Below are positions 26,901 through 41,900 of a DNA stretch of 64,000 nt, piece after piece. The translations under genes were made by a program, and so were the position numbers. The stretch is taken from NCBI GenBank assembly GCA_907163375.1, contig CAJQUW010007813.1, positions 1 to 64,000 of the forward strand. The letters are read 5' to 3'. Every line of letters begins with the position of its first letter. Position 1 is the first letter of the stretch. The notes beneath the pieces were generated by a model that saw only the letters and a list, made by a program, of their open reading frames with translations, did not search any database and had not been told where the DNA came from. Origin of the DNA: Prostheceraeus crozeri. Its lineage: Eukaryota; Platyhelminthes; Polycladida; Euryleptidae.

Positions 26901-29900
26901 TTAAATTCATTTAACATCACCTTATCCTCTAAATATGTGAGGGTAAATTACCATGACATGAAAAATTATGAAGGGCAATAATTTTAATCTAGTCCTTCTG
27001 GGAGTGCAGGATAAATTTCATAGTAATATTCGTGTAATCACAATGGCTATGGGACATTTGCCACAGATTTAGAAGACAATTAACAGGTATTCTATGAGAT
27101 CAGCAGGGAGGATAATCGTAGAAATCCGAGGCCAGATTTCTACATTTTCTTGCCCTTCTACCTTCTAACATGGCTGTTTTCGATCTTTTACATAGAGCCA
27201 AGTGATTCCCTTCCAGCATGGACGTCTGTTGCATCTTACAATGAATGAAATTTGTAAAGCAACAAAAATGCGTGCACGCTTAGAAGAATACACAACAGCT
27301 TTATAACAACATTTTTTATAATAATTCATCTTCTTGCACCTACACTTGGAACAAATTCTTGATTGAAATATGATATCGATAAGGTTTGAATTGTGAAAAT
27401 GTTGGCCTATATGTTTATCGAATGATGAAAAAGTAAAATGAACTTATTGCGACTAACGTTAATCAATAAAGTAAGGAGTGACGATGATCCCTTAGTACCC
27501 AAAAAACTTACGTAGTAATGCTGGAAAAATAGTTTTAACCATTTTTAGCCACTTGTAGCCGAAAAATGGTGACAACAGCTGGTGGGGTTTTACTAGGTAA
27601 CCAGGGTGGTTTTTACCGGCCAACCCTGATTCAGACTCAAAAGATTTATGCTTCAACGAGCAAGGGATACAGGTACAGCAGCCCAACTTGGCTAAGTGTG
27701 TTGATTGAAGGATGTATTATGTCGCAAAATATACTGGTGTAATTTTCGAAATGTGTCTTTTTCTATCTCGGGCCGCGAACTTTTCAATCACCCTTCTAAG
27801 TACAAATATTTCTGTCCCTTTTCAGCAGAAGTCTGTGGGTCTAAGCACAGGTGTGATTTCATATTTGCTGCATATGTAGATGCTATAGTTACATATTACA
27901 TATTTCCAGCTAATCACTGGGTCGAATTAGTAAACAATTGCTCAAATTATAGAAAACTTTGTTGTTTTTCTTCAGGTTGGTTATCAAAAAATGCTGCAAT
28001 TGAGTTACGTAGACAAATTTCTTGACGCAATTCATTTGGAGTTTCGTGACAAATACAGAGAAGAATTGGTTAGTTCCTTGAGTTCACTGCTTTCTCGTAA
28101 TTTTGATGTGTTCGCTGATAATTATGCCAATGTTCTGCGCGACACTCAGGCTGCTTGCAAATTGGAAGCTAGTCGCCCTGCAAAAATGCGCACCTTCAAT
28201 GAGTCGCAGAAGTCAAAGAAAACAGTGGCTTCCATGCGCGTTACTCCTTCAGCAGGAACAACGCCAGCCAAACCTTTAACCAATGGTGCCAAAAAACCGA
28301 CACTAATCCCTGAGAAAGACGAGACAGTGGAAAGTGGTGACCCTAAGACAACCGCAGAGTTGATAGAATTGAATAAATCGCGGATGGAAAAGAAATTCGG
28401 GAAAAAAGGAGGTACAGAAAAGAAGTAAGTCATATTCTGATTCCAATGGAATTTAATATAAAATATTTTTTCTTATAGGGAATACCACTAATGCATATTT
28501 TGAAATACCATCTGATGTTATGATTTTCACAGTGCATCCTATAGTTATAGGGCACAGCAGTTTTGATCAGTTATATCGGCCATAATACATAAGTTGTCAC
28601 GTTTTTCCTCTAAATTGCGTTGTATTACATTCTTTATGAATCAAAAAACCAATTATAGAAAATAACTTTCATGTATTCCTTGTAATTTTCAGGTGCTTTG
28701 CAAATGTTTATGTACAAAGTATTCATAGAAATTTGGAAGTCTGATATTTGGCATTCAATTTAGGATGGAATAAGTCAATAAAGTGCATTTCGTCAGTTTT
28801 TTTTTTAATTATCAGTGGTATTATGAATTTAAGAAAGGGAAAATGTAAAACATCCACGATTGTATTCGTCTAATTACTTGCTCTTACTTATTTTCTGATA
28901 TGCCGAGATGTTGATCTGTTCTTTGTGAATTCGACAGGGTTCTCTTGAAGTATTTCCTGTTTCACTTATGATATTCATTACAACCCAAATAAGTGATAAC
29001 CAATACAATCAATAAACAACGTTTTGAGTTGAACACTTCATATTAATTTAATTTGAAATTCTTTTTCGTTAAAGTTCTAATTGTTGTCTTCTTTTTGATA
29101 ATCACAAGTTCCTGTGTTATTACATTTTGCTGTCATGAATTCATTATTTGAACAAAACATCGATCTACATAATATATGTTTTCAGTGAGATGATTGTCGC
29201 TTACTATTGATAAATCTCTTGTTTTTATAAATATTTTTGATTTGTTGCTCAATTTTCAAAGTTGTGTTCATAGAATTTATCACTGAAGTTATGTTAGTAT
29301 TTGAAGGGTTATGGTAGATGTAAAAGGTATGGCAAGTGCATTGTCACTTTTTGAATTTGATTTTAAATATGTTCCGTTTTACCATCCGAAATAAACTCGT
29401 CAGGGTAAGATAGATTTTTAAGGAAGATTTTCATTCTAAAAGTCGGGATTCTCTTCGAGACTTGCGCATATTCTTGAAACAAGATCATACATGATGGCTC
29501 TTTTGATATAACTGGGATGCTTGGATTGGAAATGTTGGTACTGCTGAGTAACTGCTGTACTGTTGTTGGTACTGTTGAGTAGCTGTACTTTCATAAAAAA
29601 TGTATCACGATTTTTTTCATTCAACTTCACAATCAATACATCCAAAAATGAAATTTGTTTTGTGTCCATCTCCATTGTGAATTGCATATTACAGTTCAGT
29701 TGGTTGAGAATTTGATTAAAATCTCTTAAATCTCGTCAAAAATCCATGTGATAAAGCAATCATCAAGATACCTCTTCCATCTTCTCTTCACATACTCACA
29801 ATTTTCTTCGCCCCATAAATTTCTTACTTTTTCATAAAACTAAATGTCTAAGTAGCCAAGGGTTGCATAAGTTGGGGCAACTACTGTACCCATTGCTGTA

Positions 29901-32900
29901 CCTTTAATTTGTGTTTGGTGATCATTTCCAAATGAGAAATTGTTTGTAAACGACAATATTGACCTTTCAATTATGAATTCCTGTTAGAAGCTTTCTATGC
30001 CTAAATCGTGAGAAATGTTTGTGTATAAGTTCACAACATCGAATGTCACCAACTATGTTGGCATCATATATCACACAAGAAAAGGAGGTTCAGACCTCTA
30101 GACCAGGGGTCGCCAACCTGGGGCCCGCGGGCCATCAATGGCCCGCGTAAGAAGACGAAATGGCCCGCAGGTTTCTACGTTAGGCCCATAAGCTTATCAG
30201 CGTCTTCGCATACAGTAGATAGAATATGTGTACTATTCGTGACGTCTTTAGTGTTAATGTTAGTTTATTCGAAAACACACTTTACCACCTTTTATCTTTT
30301 ATGAGGTTTACTTGATCGTGTGATATGGTGCTTATGCATACACACACAGTTCGAGGTCGTAGAATTTCTATGAAGTGAATGTCTTCGTCACAAATTTCAT
30401 TTGTCTTCATCACATTGTCTTCATTCACAAATGAATACATCACAGATTTGGTTGGATGCGGCGAGCAGTGACGTCATGAATGCAAGCAAATAGGGAAGTC
30501 TTTCGCACGGGTACATTACATTCATTTAATGCGCTTCGAGTATGGCAAGTAAACGGAGTAGCGACGGAATTATCAAGCGTACATTTCTTGATGAATGGCG
30601 TTTAGCCTATTTCTTCTGCATGCGTCAAAAGGACAGATGTCCTGTTTGTATCATATGTCATAAGACCGTGACAGAGTGTAAGAAATACAACCTCGAACGC
30701 CATTTCAATACCAATCATCGGGGCTTTAACGCAAGGTTTCCTATGAGTGATCATCCATCCAGACAACGAGAGTATGACCGCCTATTTCGTGCCCTAGATG
30801 GAATGAGTCAAAGTATGTTTACCGCCTGCTCATCAACAGATCATGTCACTGATGCCAGCTTCCGAATTACTCAACTCATCGTGCGGCATAAGAAACCATT
30901 TTCTGATGGAGAGTTTGTCAAAGAATGTTTTCTTGTGGGAGCAGGTGCATTATACAAGTCATTTCACAATAACCAACAGATCATTGAACAGATTCGAAAG
31001 ATGTCCCTGTCTCCTCAAACGTGTACTCGACGATGTGAACAAATCTCCGCCGATTTATCTGCTCAGCTTCGTACGTGTTTGGCTGCATCACCATACTTTT
31101 CTCTTGCTATTGACGAAAGTACCGACATAAGCGACACTTCGCAACTTTTGATTTTCATTCGCTTCTTCGATGTGATCATAAAGTGTGTCAGAGAAGATCT
31201 TTTGTGCATGAAATCACTTACTGGAAGAACAACTGGACAAGATATTTGTGATGCTGTTTACGAGGCTTGTGATTCATTTGGACTAAACTGGCAGCATTTG
31301 ACATCGATTACAACTGATGGCGCTCCATCGATGGTTGGTCGAAAAACTGGTTTCCTTGTTTTATTACGGCAGAAAACAGGTGTCAATTTTCTTGTTTACC
31401 ACTGCATAATTCACCAGCAAGCTCTCTGCTCCAAATTACGCCGAGGTGACTACATGAATTTCGTTATGGTCACAGTCACAAAAGTGATCAATCGGATTCG
31501 CAATAGTTCACTTCAACATCGTCTCTTCAAAACCCTTTTGAAAGAAGTAGAATGTGAATACGGTGACCTGATTTTATATAACCATATCAGATGGCTTTCA
31601 AGAGGAACCGTGCTCCAGAGATTCATTGCCGTCTTGCCGCAAATTGAAAAATATCTCAACGACCATGGTCATGGAAATAATAATGACTTTTCTGCGCTGG
31701 AAGATAGCACCTTTCGCACGTGGTTAGGAATTCTAGCTGATATGAGCAAGCACTTCAATGTCTTGAACGAAAAGCTCCAAGGCAAAATGAAACCGATATT
31801 CAACCTCTACGAGCATGTTACCGAGTTTCGAGGAATTTTGACTTTGTTTAAGCGCCAAATTGAGAGCGATGATCTCATTATGTTTTCGAACACAAAAGCT
31901 CTATCAGGAGATGTGCATGAAGCGGCCGCTTGTTTGAGTGATTACCTGGATGACATTATCATCGAATTCGACTCACGATTTACAGACTTCAGCGATCTTG
32001 AGCAGGTTTTTTTGTTCATTAAAGATCCCTTCATTTGTTCTCAAACAAGTTCCATTGCTGAGCTTTTTGAAAAGCATTTTGACATCAATAAAGCAGAGTG
32101 CGAGTTGGAATTGGTTGGTTTAAAGGCCGAACTAGGACTGAAGCATCAGCACGCTGAAAATGATGCTACTTCGTTTTGGCTGCAATTTGTTCCGGCTCGA
32201 TTCCGAATCCTTAGGTTAGTTGCAACTCGTATCCTCGTCATGTTTGGCAGCACCTACATATGCGAGTCCGCTTTCTCAAATATGAAATTTATCAAAAATC
32301 CTCATCGTTCTCGTTTGACTGATAAGCATATGGACGCCATTCTTCGAATCGCCTTATCAAGTTTTGACCCACGTTTCTCCCTTCTTGTTAGCAATTTACA
32401 ATCACAACCGTCTCATTGATTACTTGTTTCATTAACTTGTTTCTTATAAATCTCAACTTGTTTTTGTTAAATAAAGGGAAAATTAAATGGGTAAGCCGGC
32501 GATTTGCCGAGTTTATTATAGTTAATTAGACTGAAATGCTTTTTCTCACTTCATATTGAACAATTATAACAAAGTTATTATTATAACATTTCCTAAACAG
32601 TCATCAAATTCTGAACTTATAACTTATGATAAGAAAGTCCGAGGTTTTTCGCAAAAACTAAAATGAGAAATGAAATACATATTCATATTTTAATGAAACC
32701 ATCAATCAATTATTTCTATCGAGTGTTGTTTAAATTGGCAAATTCAGAATGAAATACATGTGGATATGTGGCTATGAGCAGGAAACGTTTGTTTTATCAT
32801 GAGATATAATGATCTAGAAATCTAGAAATATTTCTTGGCCCATTGAGAATTTTGCTGATATACTTTGGCCCGCGTATGAAAAAGGTTGGCGACCCCTGCT

Positions 32901-35900
32901 CTAGACTAAGTCAGGATATACGAGATTACTTACAGATTTAGATTTATGCATTATAATCGCAGTGATAATTGTCTTTTGAAACAAGTAAACGAATAATCAC
33001 ACGTGCCTAGAAAATAGAACATGAAGTGGAGTTTTCAAAAATTATCACAAATGTAAAATGGAGGTACTGAATAGGTTATGTACCAAAGATTAGTGCTCTA
33101 GAATCCGGAAAGCCATCAGTTTGTGAATGACATATGCTCGGTATTATCTCCTTTGTTTTTCTTATGATGGTGAGTGGTGACTGCATGGCAAGTTAAGCAG
33201 TCAGCTAAATATCTTCCCGATTACAAATCACTCAATCGATTCGTTGCAATTATTAACACACAGCAGCAATCAATTTATTGCAATCATTCTGTGGCCCCAA
33301 TCAATTGCGGCCAATTAATTGCATTGTAGCTAATTTTTGACAACCTTTGATTTGATTTATGCCAATCCTGTACAAAATAATAACTAATAATGTGATCTAC
33401 TTCACTGTCACTAAATTTATTTTGCCATTTTTTAGGAAAAAGCCTGCTGCATCATCTTCTCTTGCTCCTGCTAAGCCTGTTGTGAAGGGAAAGCAAAATC
33501 GTAAATGGGACAATGGTGTAACCAAGGAAGAAGCAGCAATGCTTGATTACAGTAACTCACAGGACATACCTGGAGCTATTCCTGCGTCAGACGGCTTCAA
33601 TAACGATGAGATTGAAACACTACGTGACCAACTCTCGGCTGAACTCGGCGATGTGGAAGTTCCATCCGATGACAGTGAAGAGGAAGATGATGAGGAAGTT
33701 CAGCAGCAAGATGCTCCACCGACATCAAAGCGTCGGTAGGTTTTGTAGTTACAGGGGACAAACACCTACCGGTATCTTGCTGACCTTAGACTCGAACTAT
33801 CCATTTTCAGGCTCTCAATGTCAGGGGACCAATGTACTTTCCCTTGCTCTCATTTCCGGGAGGAAAAGTTGCAATTTTTGGAAGTTGACTCTAAGATTCT
33901 GTATTATTCAACTTCCCCACTCTTAATCTTGAACTGAGATTTTGTTTAAGATTCAAACTGAAATATCAAGGCTTGTGGCTTCTAGGAGACTTTGTTAAGT
34001 TTGCACTTAGATCTTTGTTAAGATTTAGACTGATTTAAATATCTGAATCGTGGCTTCTAGAAGAATTTATTTGCATCTGTTTTTCCGAGGGGAATTAAGT
34101 TACAGCAGACTTTTGTAATATTTTTCCGGCCAGCAATTTAGATTGAGGGAAAGGAATATCATTACACCGGACAGATCATTGCATTCCAATACTTGGGCAC
34201 AAGTTATCTCTCGTTTGCTCCTTTCTTTTCGGGTAAAGAAAAATCTTACCAAGTATCCTGCGTACAAAAGTGATGGAAACAATTTGAATATTGATTCTCC
34301 TGCCATCCTCGTCACCGCAATGTTTCTTCGACCGAATTAGGTGAATTATGTGCATTTCTCGAATGTAGCCACCAATGATCGACCTACTCGATGCATTCTC
34401 CTTTGCCAACATCTGGCAACAATCTCTGGCTTCAGATTCGCTCCTGCAACTCATCTCTTTGTGTGAAAGTAAGAAGGATAGTTCCTCTGGGTCATTGGCT
34501 GCTCTCTCACTGACTTGCACTCCCTCGATCTCGTACACTTGTCGATGAACAAGATTCAGAAGATGACCACAAAATCAATATGCAAATTTTATACACATAA
34601 ATATCATAATCACTCAGAAAAATGCGCAAGGATCTTAAGCTAAGTCTGACTAGCTAATGCTTTTGGAAGCGTGTTGCTGCCACAGACTTGTCCTGAGAGA
34701 AATAGTGAAGTTGTCAAGTCCTTTTTGATTGTTTTTATTTTGCTTTAGCCTGAGAGCAACTGATGGTGACTGAAAGATCTGGAACTCTCGAAATAGGAGT
34801 AATTATTCTGCCTATTCAGTATGCATTTCTATTTTATCCATCCAATAATTCGAACTAATTGTTCTTCTCAAATAATTTTGTAAATTGTATAATCAACAAA
34901 ATTGATGCTGAAATTGAAAAAGTCATGCCATAACTAAAAATACCCGCACACCATTTTTAAAGGTCCATTAAAATGTAATATGAAAACCCAAACAGTATGG
35001 ATGAGGGAGGAAAGGAAATCCGATGAGATGGTTTTTTTTAAATTGCAACCCTGATGACGGAAAATATGGGGGATCGAATGAAATTGATGCCGGTATTGTA
35101 TGCTTTATTTGACCTGAAACCAAATGAGAGTTAGGATTTAGGAATGCACTGAACCCTATATTGCTAGTGCTTTCTGAAGTCAAAAAATCTTAAGGGAAAA
35201 TGATCACACCACAAAATCTAGGTTCTTCTCAATAATTCTAGATGCACGAATTAATGAGGTCAAAAGTGAGACCTTTGGAAAAATGTGAACCCATTAGAAA
35301 TTTCTCAAATCCAGATATACATGTACGTGTGAAATGATGACCATTGAGCAATGACACTGCATTTGGCATATAGTTTTTCAACATTAATTCATGCCTTTTG
35401 ATGTAAACTGAAATCACAAGATAGTTGTGAGGTAGAGCATTATGATAAAATTGCTTTTAATCAGTTTCAAACAGTAACATTTGTCGATCACTGAAATTTA
35501 TGGTTTTCACAGGTTTGGATTCGGTTTACTGTCCAGCTTTCTACCTGGTGCGAAGACACTCACTAAAGAAGAGATGAAACCTGCATTGGAGAAAATGAAA
35601 GATCACTTGATTGCCAAGAATGTGGCTGCGGATGTATCGGAGGAGTTAATCAACTCCGTGGCCACCAAATTAGAAGGGAAACAACTGGGAACGTTCGAGC
35701 GCGTTGTTAGCGCCGTTCGTAATGCCTTAGAAGAGGCCTGCTCACAAATTTTGGCTCCCAAACGACGTGTGGACATTTTGAGAGATGTTTTGGAAGCTAA
35801 AGCGAGGGGCTTGCCCTATGTTGTCGTATTCTGTGGTGTAAATGGTGTTGGAAAATCTACGAACCTTGCCAAGGTAATTTCGAATTAACGACTCGTCACT

Positions 35901-38900
35901 AAAACTCGAATTTATATTTCATCAGATTGGTCGAATATTTATTTATTCATTCGATAAAGAACGTAATGATAAAATTCCCATTTTATTCAGAAATATTAGG
36001 ATAAATATTTTCTTCTCAGGTACTTGAAGGCTCACTTGAACAAAATGAATAATACAGCACAATGCGTTCAAAAAATGACTTGAAAACTAGATCAACATTC
36101 TAGTTATTAAAATTACGATGCCATGCTTTATTAGAAGCATTTCGTCTCAACGCATTTTAGTCTGTTTACGATTTAAAGATTTAGTGAGTGTTCGCGCTAC
36201 TGTACGCTGTAGATCAGGGGTCGCCAACCTTTTTCATACGCGGGCCAAAGTATATCAGCAAAATTCTCAACGGGCCAAGAAATATTTCTAGATCATTATA
36301 TCTCATGATAAAACAAACGTTTCCTGCTCATAGCCACATATCCACATGTATTTCATTCTGAATTTGCCAATTTAAACAACACTCGATAGAAATAATTGAT
36401 TGATGGTTTCATTAAAATATGAATATATATTTCATTTCTCATTTTAGTTTTTGCGAAAAACCTCGGACTTTCTTATCATAAGTTATAAGTTCAGAATTTG
36501 ATGACTGTTTAGGAAATGTTATAATAATAACTTTGTTATAATTGTTCAATATGAAGTGAGAAAAAGCATTTCAGTCTAATTAACTATAATAAACTCGGCA
36601 AATCGCCGGCTTACCCATTTAATTTTCCCTTTATTTAACAAAAACAAGTTGAGATTTATAAGAAACAAGTTAATGAAACAAGTAATCAATGAGACGGTTG
36701 TGATTGTAAATTGCTAACAAGAAGGGAGAAACGTGGGTCAAAACTTGATAAGGCGATTCGAAGAATGGCGTCCATATGCTCATCAGTCAAACGAGAACGA
36801 TGAGGATTTTTGATAAATTTAATATTTGAGAAAGCGGACTCGCATATGTAGGTGCTGCCAAACATGACGAGGATACGAGTTGCAACTAACCTAAGGATTC
36901 GGAATCGAGCCGGAACAAATTGCAGCCAAAACGAAGTAGCATCATTTTCAGCGTGCTGATGCTTCAGTCCTAGTTCGGCCTTTAAACCAACCAATTCCAG
37001 CTCGCACTCTGCTTTATTGATGTCAAAATGCTTTTCAAAAAGCTCAGCAATGGAACTTGTTTGAGAACAAATGAAGGGATCTTTATGCCATGAACAAAAA
37101 AACCTGCAGTATCAAGATCGCTGAAGTCTGTAAATCGTGGAGTCGAATTCGATGATAATGTCATCCAGGTAATCACTAAAACAAGCGGCCGCTTCATGCA
37201 CATCTCCTGATAGAGCTTTTGTGTTCGGAAACATAATGAGATCATCGCTCTCAATTTGGCGCTTAAACAAAGTCAAAATTCCTCGAAACTCGGTAATTCA
37301 TGTCGTAGAGGTGTGAAAATCTGGGGTTTCATTTCAATGCCTTGGAGCTTTTCGTATTTTCAAGACATTGAAGTGCTTGCTGCATATCAGCTAGAATTCC
37401 ATTTAACCACGTGCGAAAGGTGCTATCTTCAGGATCAGCGCAGAAAATCTTGTACATGACTTTCTCTCATGACCATGGTCGTTGAGATATTTTTCAATTT
37501 GCGGCAAGACGGCAATGAATCTCTGGAGCACGGCTCCTCTTGAAAGCCATCTGATATGGTTATATAAAATCAGGTCACCGTATTCACATTCTACTTCTTT
37601 CAAAAGGGTTTTGAAGAGACGATGTTGAAGTGAACTATTGCGAATCCGATTGATCACTTTTGTGACTGTGACCATAACGAAATTCATGTAGTCACCTCGG
37701 CGTAATTTGGAGCAGAGAGCTTGCTGGTGAATTATGCAGTGGTAAACAAGAAAATTGACACCTGTTTTCTGCCGTAATAAAACAAGGAAACCAGTTTTTC
37801 GACCAACCATCGATGGAGCGCCATCAGTTGTAATCGATGTCAAATGCTGCCAGTTTAGTCCAAATGAATCACAAGCCTCGTAAACAGCATCACAAATATC
37901 TTGTCCAGTTGTTCTTCCAGTAAGTGATTTCATGCACAAAAGATCTTCTCTGACACACTTTATGATCACATCGAAGAAGCGAATGAAAATCAAAAGTTGC
38001 GAAGTGTCGCTTATGTCGGTACTTTCGTCAATAGCAAGAGAAAAGTATGGTGATGCAGCCAAACACGTACGAAGCTGAGCAGATAAATCGGCGGAGATTT
38101 GTTCACATCGTCGAGTACACGTTTGAGGAGACAGGGACATCTTTCGAATCTGTTCAATGATCTGTTGGTTATTGTGAAATGACTTGTATAATGCACCTGC
38201 TCCCACAAGAAAACATTCTTTGACAAACTCTCCATCAGAAAATGGTTTCTTATGCCGCACGATGAGTTGAGTAATTCGGAAGCTGGCATCAGTGACATGA
38301 TCTGTTGATGAGCAGGCGGTAAACATACTTTGACTCATTCCATCTAGGGCACGAAATAGGCGGTCATACTCTCGTTGTCTGGATGGATGATCACTCATAG
38401 GAAACCTTGCGTTAAAGCCCCGATGATTGGTATTGAAATGGCGTTCGAGGTTGTATTTCTTACACTCTGTCACGGTCTTATGACATATGATACAAACAGG
38501 ACATCTGTCCTTTTGACGCATGCAGAAGAAATAGGCTAAACGCCATTCATCAAGAAATGTACGCTTGATAATTCCGTCGCTACTCCGTTTACTTGCCATA
38601 CTCGAAGCGCATTAAATGAATGTAATGTACCCGTGCGAAAGACTTCCCTATTTGCTTGCATTCATGACGTCACTGCTCGCCGCATCCAACCAAATCTGTG
38701 ATGTATTCATTTGTGAATGAAGACAATGTGATGAAGACAAATAAAATTTGTGACGAAGACATTCACTTCATAGAAATTCTACGACCTCGAACTGTGTGTG
38801 TATGCATAAGCACCATATCACACGATCAAGTAAACCTCATAAAAGATAAAAGGTGGTAAAGTGTGTTTTCGAATAAACTAACATTAACACTAAAGACGTC

Positions 38901-41900
38901 ACGAATAGTACACATATTCTATCTACTGTATGCGAAGACGCTGATAAGCTTATGGGCCTAACGTAGAAACCTGCGGGCCATTTCGTCTTCTTACGCGGGC
39001 CATTGATGGCCCGCGACCCCTGCTGTAGATATTCTGAACAGTTACTCAAACGTGAAACCTGATTCTCTTTCCCTGAAAAAAGATAATGGAATTTAATCTC
39101 GGTCGATATCAATAACTTGCGATCGGCAAGTTCTTTAATCAAGTGACTTCCTCATAGTTGACAATGCCGCTGCACTGCTGATTTTGGGCATTTTCGACAG
39201 TTTCAGTGTCTCGGATGGCAAGTTTATTATTAAATTATCTTTGAAATGTTCACTGCAAAACATGCAGTTAGTGAATGAGGTAATATTGCTCTTTGAATTC
39301 GTCCGCACGTTAAAATAATTGTGTGATCGATATGTCCTAGGTTTTCCTTGATTTGTTATCGTTTCGGTAAACATAGAAATAGGAATGCAGACGAGAGGTT
39401 TTTTATGATTTTGATAAGGTTAGGTTGTTGATTCTCTTTGATTGAGGCGGTATTAATACAGCATCAACGTTCTCAGTATTGATAAATCTGCCGCTTAAGT
39501 CAATACTTAACAACTTCTCTCTAAGTGCCCTGGAGTGGATTTTGATCATTGATTTGAATTAGATATTTGCTTAGTTAGCCTATCTAAGAGCAGACAGAAA
39601 TCCAACCTATTATACAAATATACCAATTTATTCACAAAGAATCCATTATGCAATCGCACTACATGCACTTCGCATCTTAGGATTCTGTGACAAAATATTT
39701 ATTTACACATGTATTTGCATTTGTCTATCTTGAAATGTATATTCATTGTGCTGAAATATTTAATTTATTTAATTGTATAGGCCTGTACATAATAACAATA
39801 AATCCGAGCTCTGTTAATCACTAATATGTATACAAAAAATAGATAATTTGAATTTTTGCTTTCAGATTTGTTTCTGGCTCACTGGACAGGGCCATCGTGT
39901 AATGATCGCCGCCTGTGATACATTTCGTAGCGGTGCGGTGGAACAATTGAAGACGCATGTACGTCGTCTCAACTCTATACATGGATCGGCTGCGCAGCAG
40001 ATGGTGCAATTATATGAGAAGGGTTATGGTAAAGACGCAGCTGGCATTGCCATGGAAGCTATCAATTTTGCCCGTGATACCAAGGTGGAGGTGGTTTTGG
40101 TCGATACCGCTGGTAGAATGCAAGACAATGAACCTTTAATGCGCTCTCTTGCCAAACTCATCCGTGTAAATGATCCCAACCTCGTTCTCTTTGTGGGTGA
40201 AGCACTCGTCGGAAATGACGGTGTTGACCAACTTGTCAGCTTCAATCGCTCACTCGCTAATTTCAGCAACTCCACGGATCCTCATCTTATTGATGGCATC
40301 GTACTTACCAAGTTTGACACGGTAGACGATCAGGTAAGCCTTTTCTTCATCGTCGTCAATCTGTACATCATGCTTCTCAACTAAGAATACAATATCAAAA
40401 CAGTCAATCACATCGCTTCACGTGCAATCATTGCGCATTATCAATGAAATTTCAACCACCAGATATGCAATATCAGACTGCTTTTCTGAAAGCACAAATA
40501 TGAAAAACACGTGTACTACAAGAAAAGCAAGAAGTCAATATAAAATATAGGCCTACGTTCAACACATTCACGGAAGTACTGAATTTCACTTTGATGAACA
40601 GAAGGAAATTAAAAGATATCGATCATGTGATTAAGATATAGGGCCCACAACCGATTAAATTGATAATCCTCATAGATAATTGGGCATGAACCGAATTACT
40701 AGAAATTTTATTTTCCAGAAACGTAGCACTCATGAGACGGTGACTAGGTTAATTGCTGTGAAATTTCTAGTTCCGTCATTTTTCTACCGAAGTTTCTGCA
40801 GTTCAAAATACCGAACTTAGATGCAATTAAAAGTAATGTAGAAAATTACCACAAACTGACCCTTGAGTCACACATTAAGTATGTCAAGCGTGAAATAAAA
40901 ATCAACGATCGCAAATATAAAGTATGCAATGACAGCCGCAGTAAATTGTCTTGGTTACGTATGTGCATTCTGGATATGATGATACTGGCAGAAGTTAAAA
41001 GTAAAATGAAAACTCACACAATGAGACATAATTCTAAAATTTCCAAACTATGGCTGGACCAGAGATTGCCAGCACCGGACTGTATAGTCAATAAAAGCAA
41101 ATGCGTGCTCTCTCCTATTGAGAATGAGACACTAAGATTTGGTTTAAAAAACAGCATCTCTACTGCAACTCATACCAAAAAAGACTGATAATTTTGGAAT
41201 AAAGTACCAAATAGAAAAAACCATTACTGCGAATTGCAAAGACAATGAAGAATTATCAGTAACACAGGCGCTAAAACAAGATATCATAGCAACAGTGAAC
41301 AACTTCGAAAATAATGCAAAAAGTTAGTACCGCAGTAATACAATTAAAAGGCTACACAGAACACTGACTAATCTAGCAAAAATGAAAAATTTGAAAATTT
41401 GCTCATTTGATAAAGGTAACGGTATTGTACTTGTAGATGCTGATGAATACTTCAACAAATTAGACGTAATTATCAATGATACCTCTAAGTTTAAAAAGGT
41501 ACAAGTACCAGATGACTTAAAAAAGCACCCTACCATTATGGAAGAAGCCAGATTGTATCGATACTTAGTAAAATATGTAAAACGGTACATCACAGAAGAT
41601 ACATACAAGTACATTATGCCATCTGGTAGTGAACCAGCTAAAATGTACGGTACGATAAAAGTACATAAAACTAACGCTCCTGCTCGACCAATTGTCAGTA
41701 CAAGAGGGTCGTACAATTACAATTTGGCCAAGTACCTCGATACAATTATCAAACAACACATCAATAAAACGTACTTGCTGAGTTCAACAGCTGAATTTAT
41801 TGACAATTAAAGAAAACAGTCGGTATTTAATAAGAATAATGTCTTAGGGTGGAATGCACATCTTCGTAATAAGTAATCAGCGATTAGTAAATTGATCAAT

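Larger units (their letters stand above)
25121..27796 (+). mobile_element. mariner element, deleted, split by a hAT insertion
   Basis: The left TIR CGAGGGGCGATTAAAAAGTT starts at 25121 after TA (25119-25120). The right TIR ends CAATCACCCTTC at 27796, followed by TA. The inner parts of both repeats share AAAAGTTCGCGGCC or its close variant. Without the 1.7-kb hAT insertion it is about 960 bp, shorter than a ~1.3-kb complete mariner. It lies in SRPRA intron 2. Confidence 0.7.

Noticed and set aside
33210-33345. AATTGCAATTAATTG-rich stretch, similar to one at 49185-49310
   Set aside because: The likeness is low-complexity and I could not define shared boundaries, so no repeat family is claimed.
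34176-34538. 120-codon frame on the - strand in SRPRA intron 4
   Set aside because: No recognisable domain, no supporting splice or start context, and it overlaps open frames on the other strand; best explained as chance.
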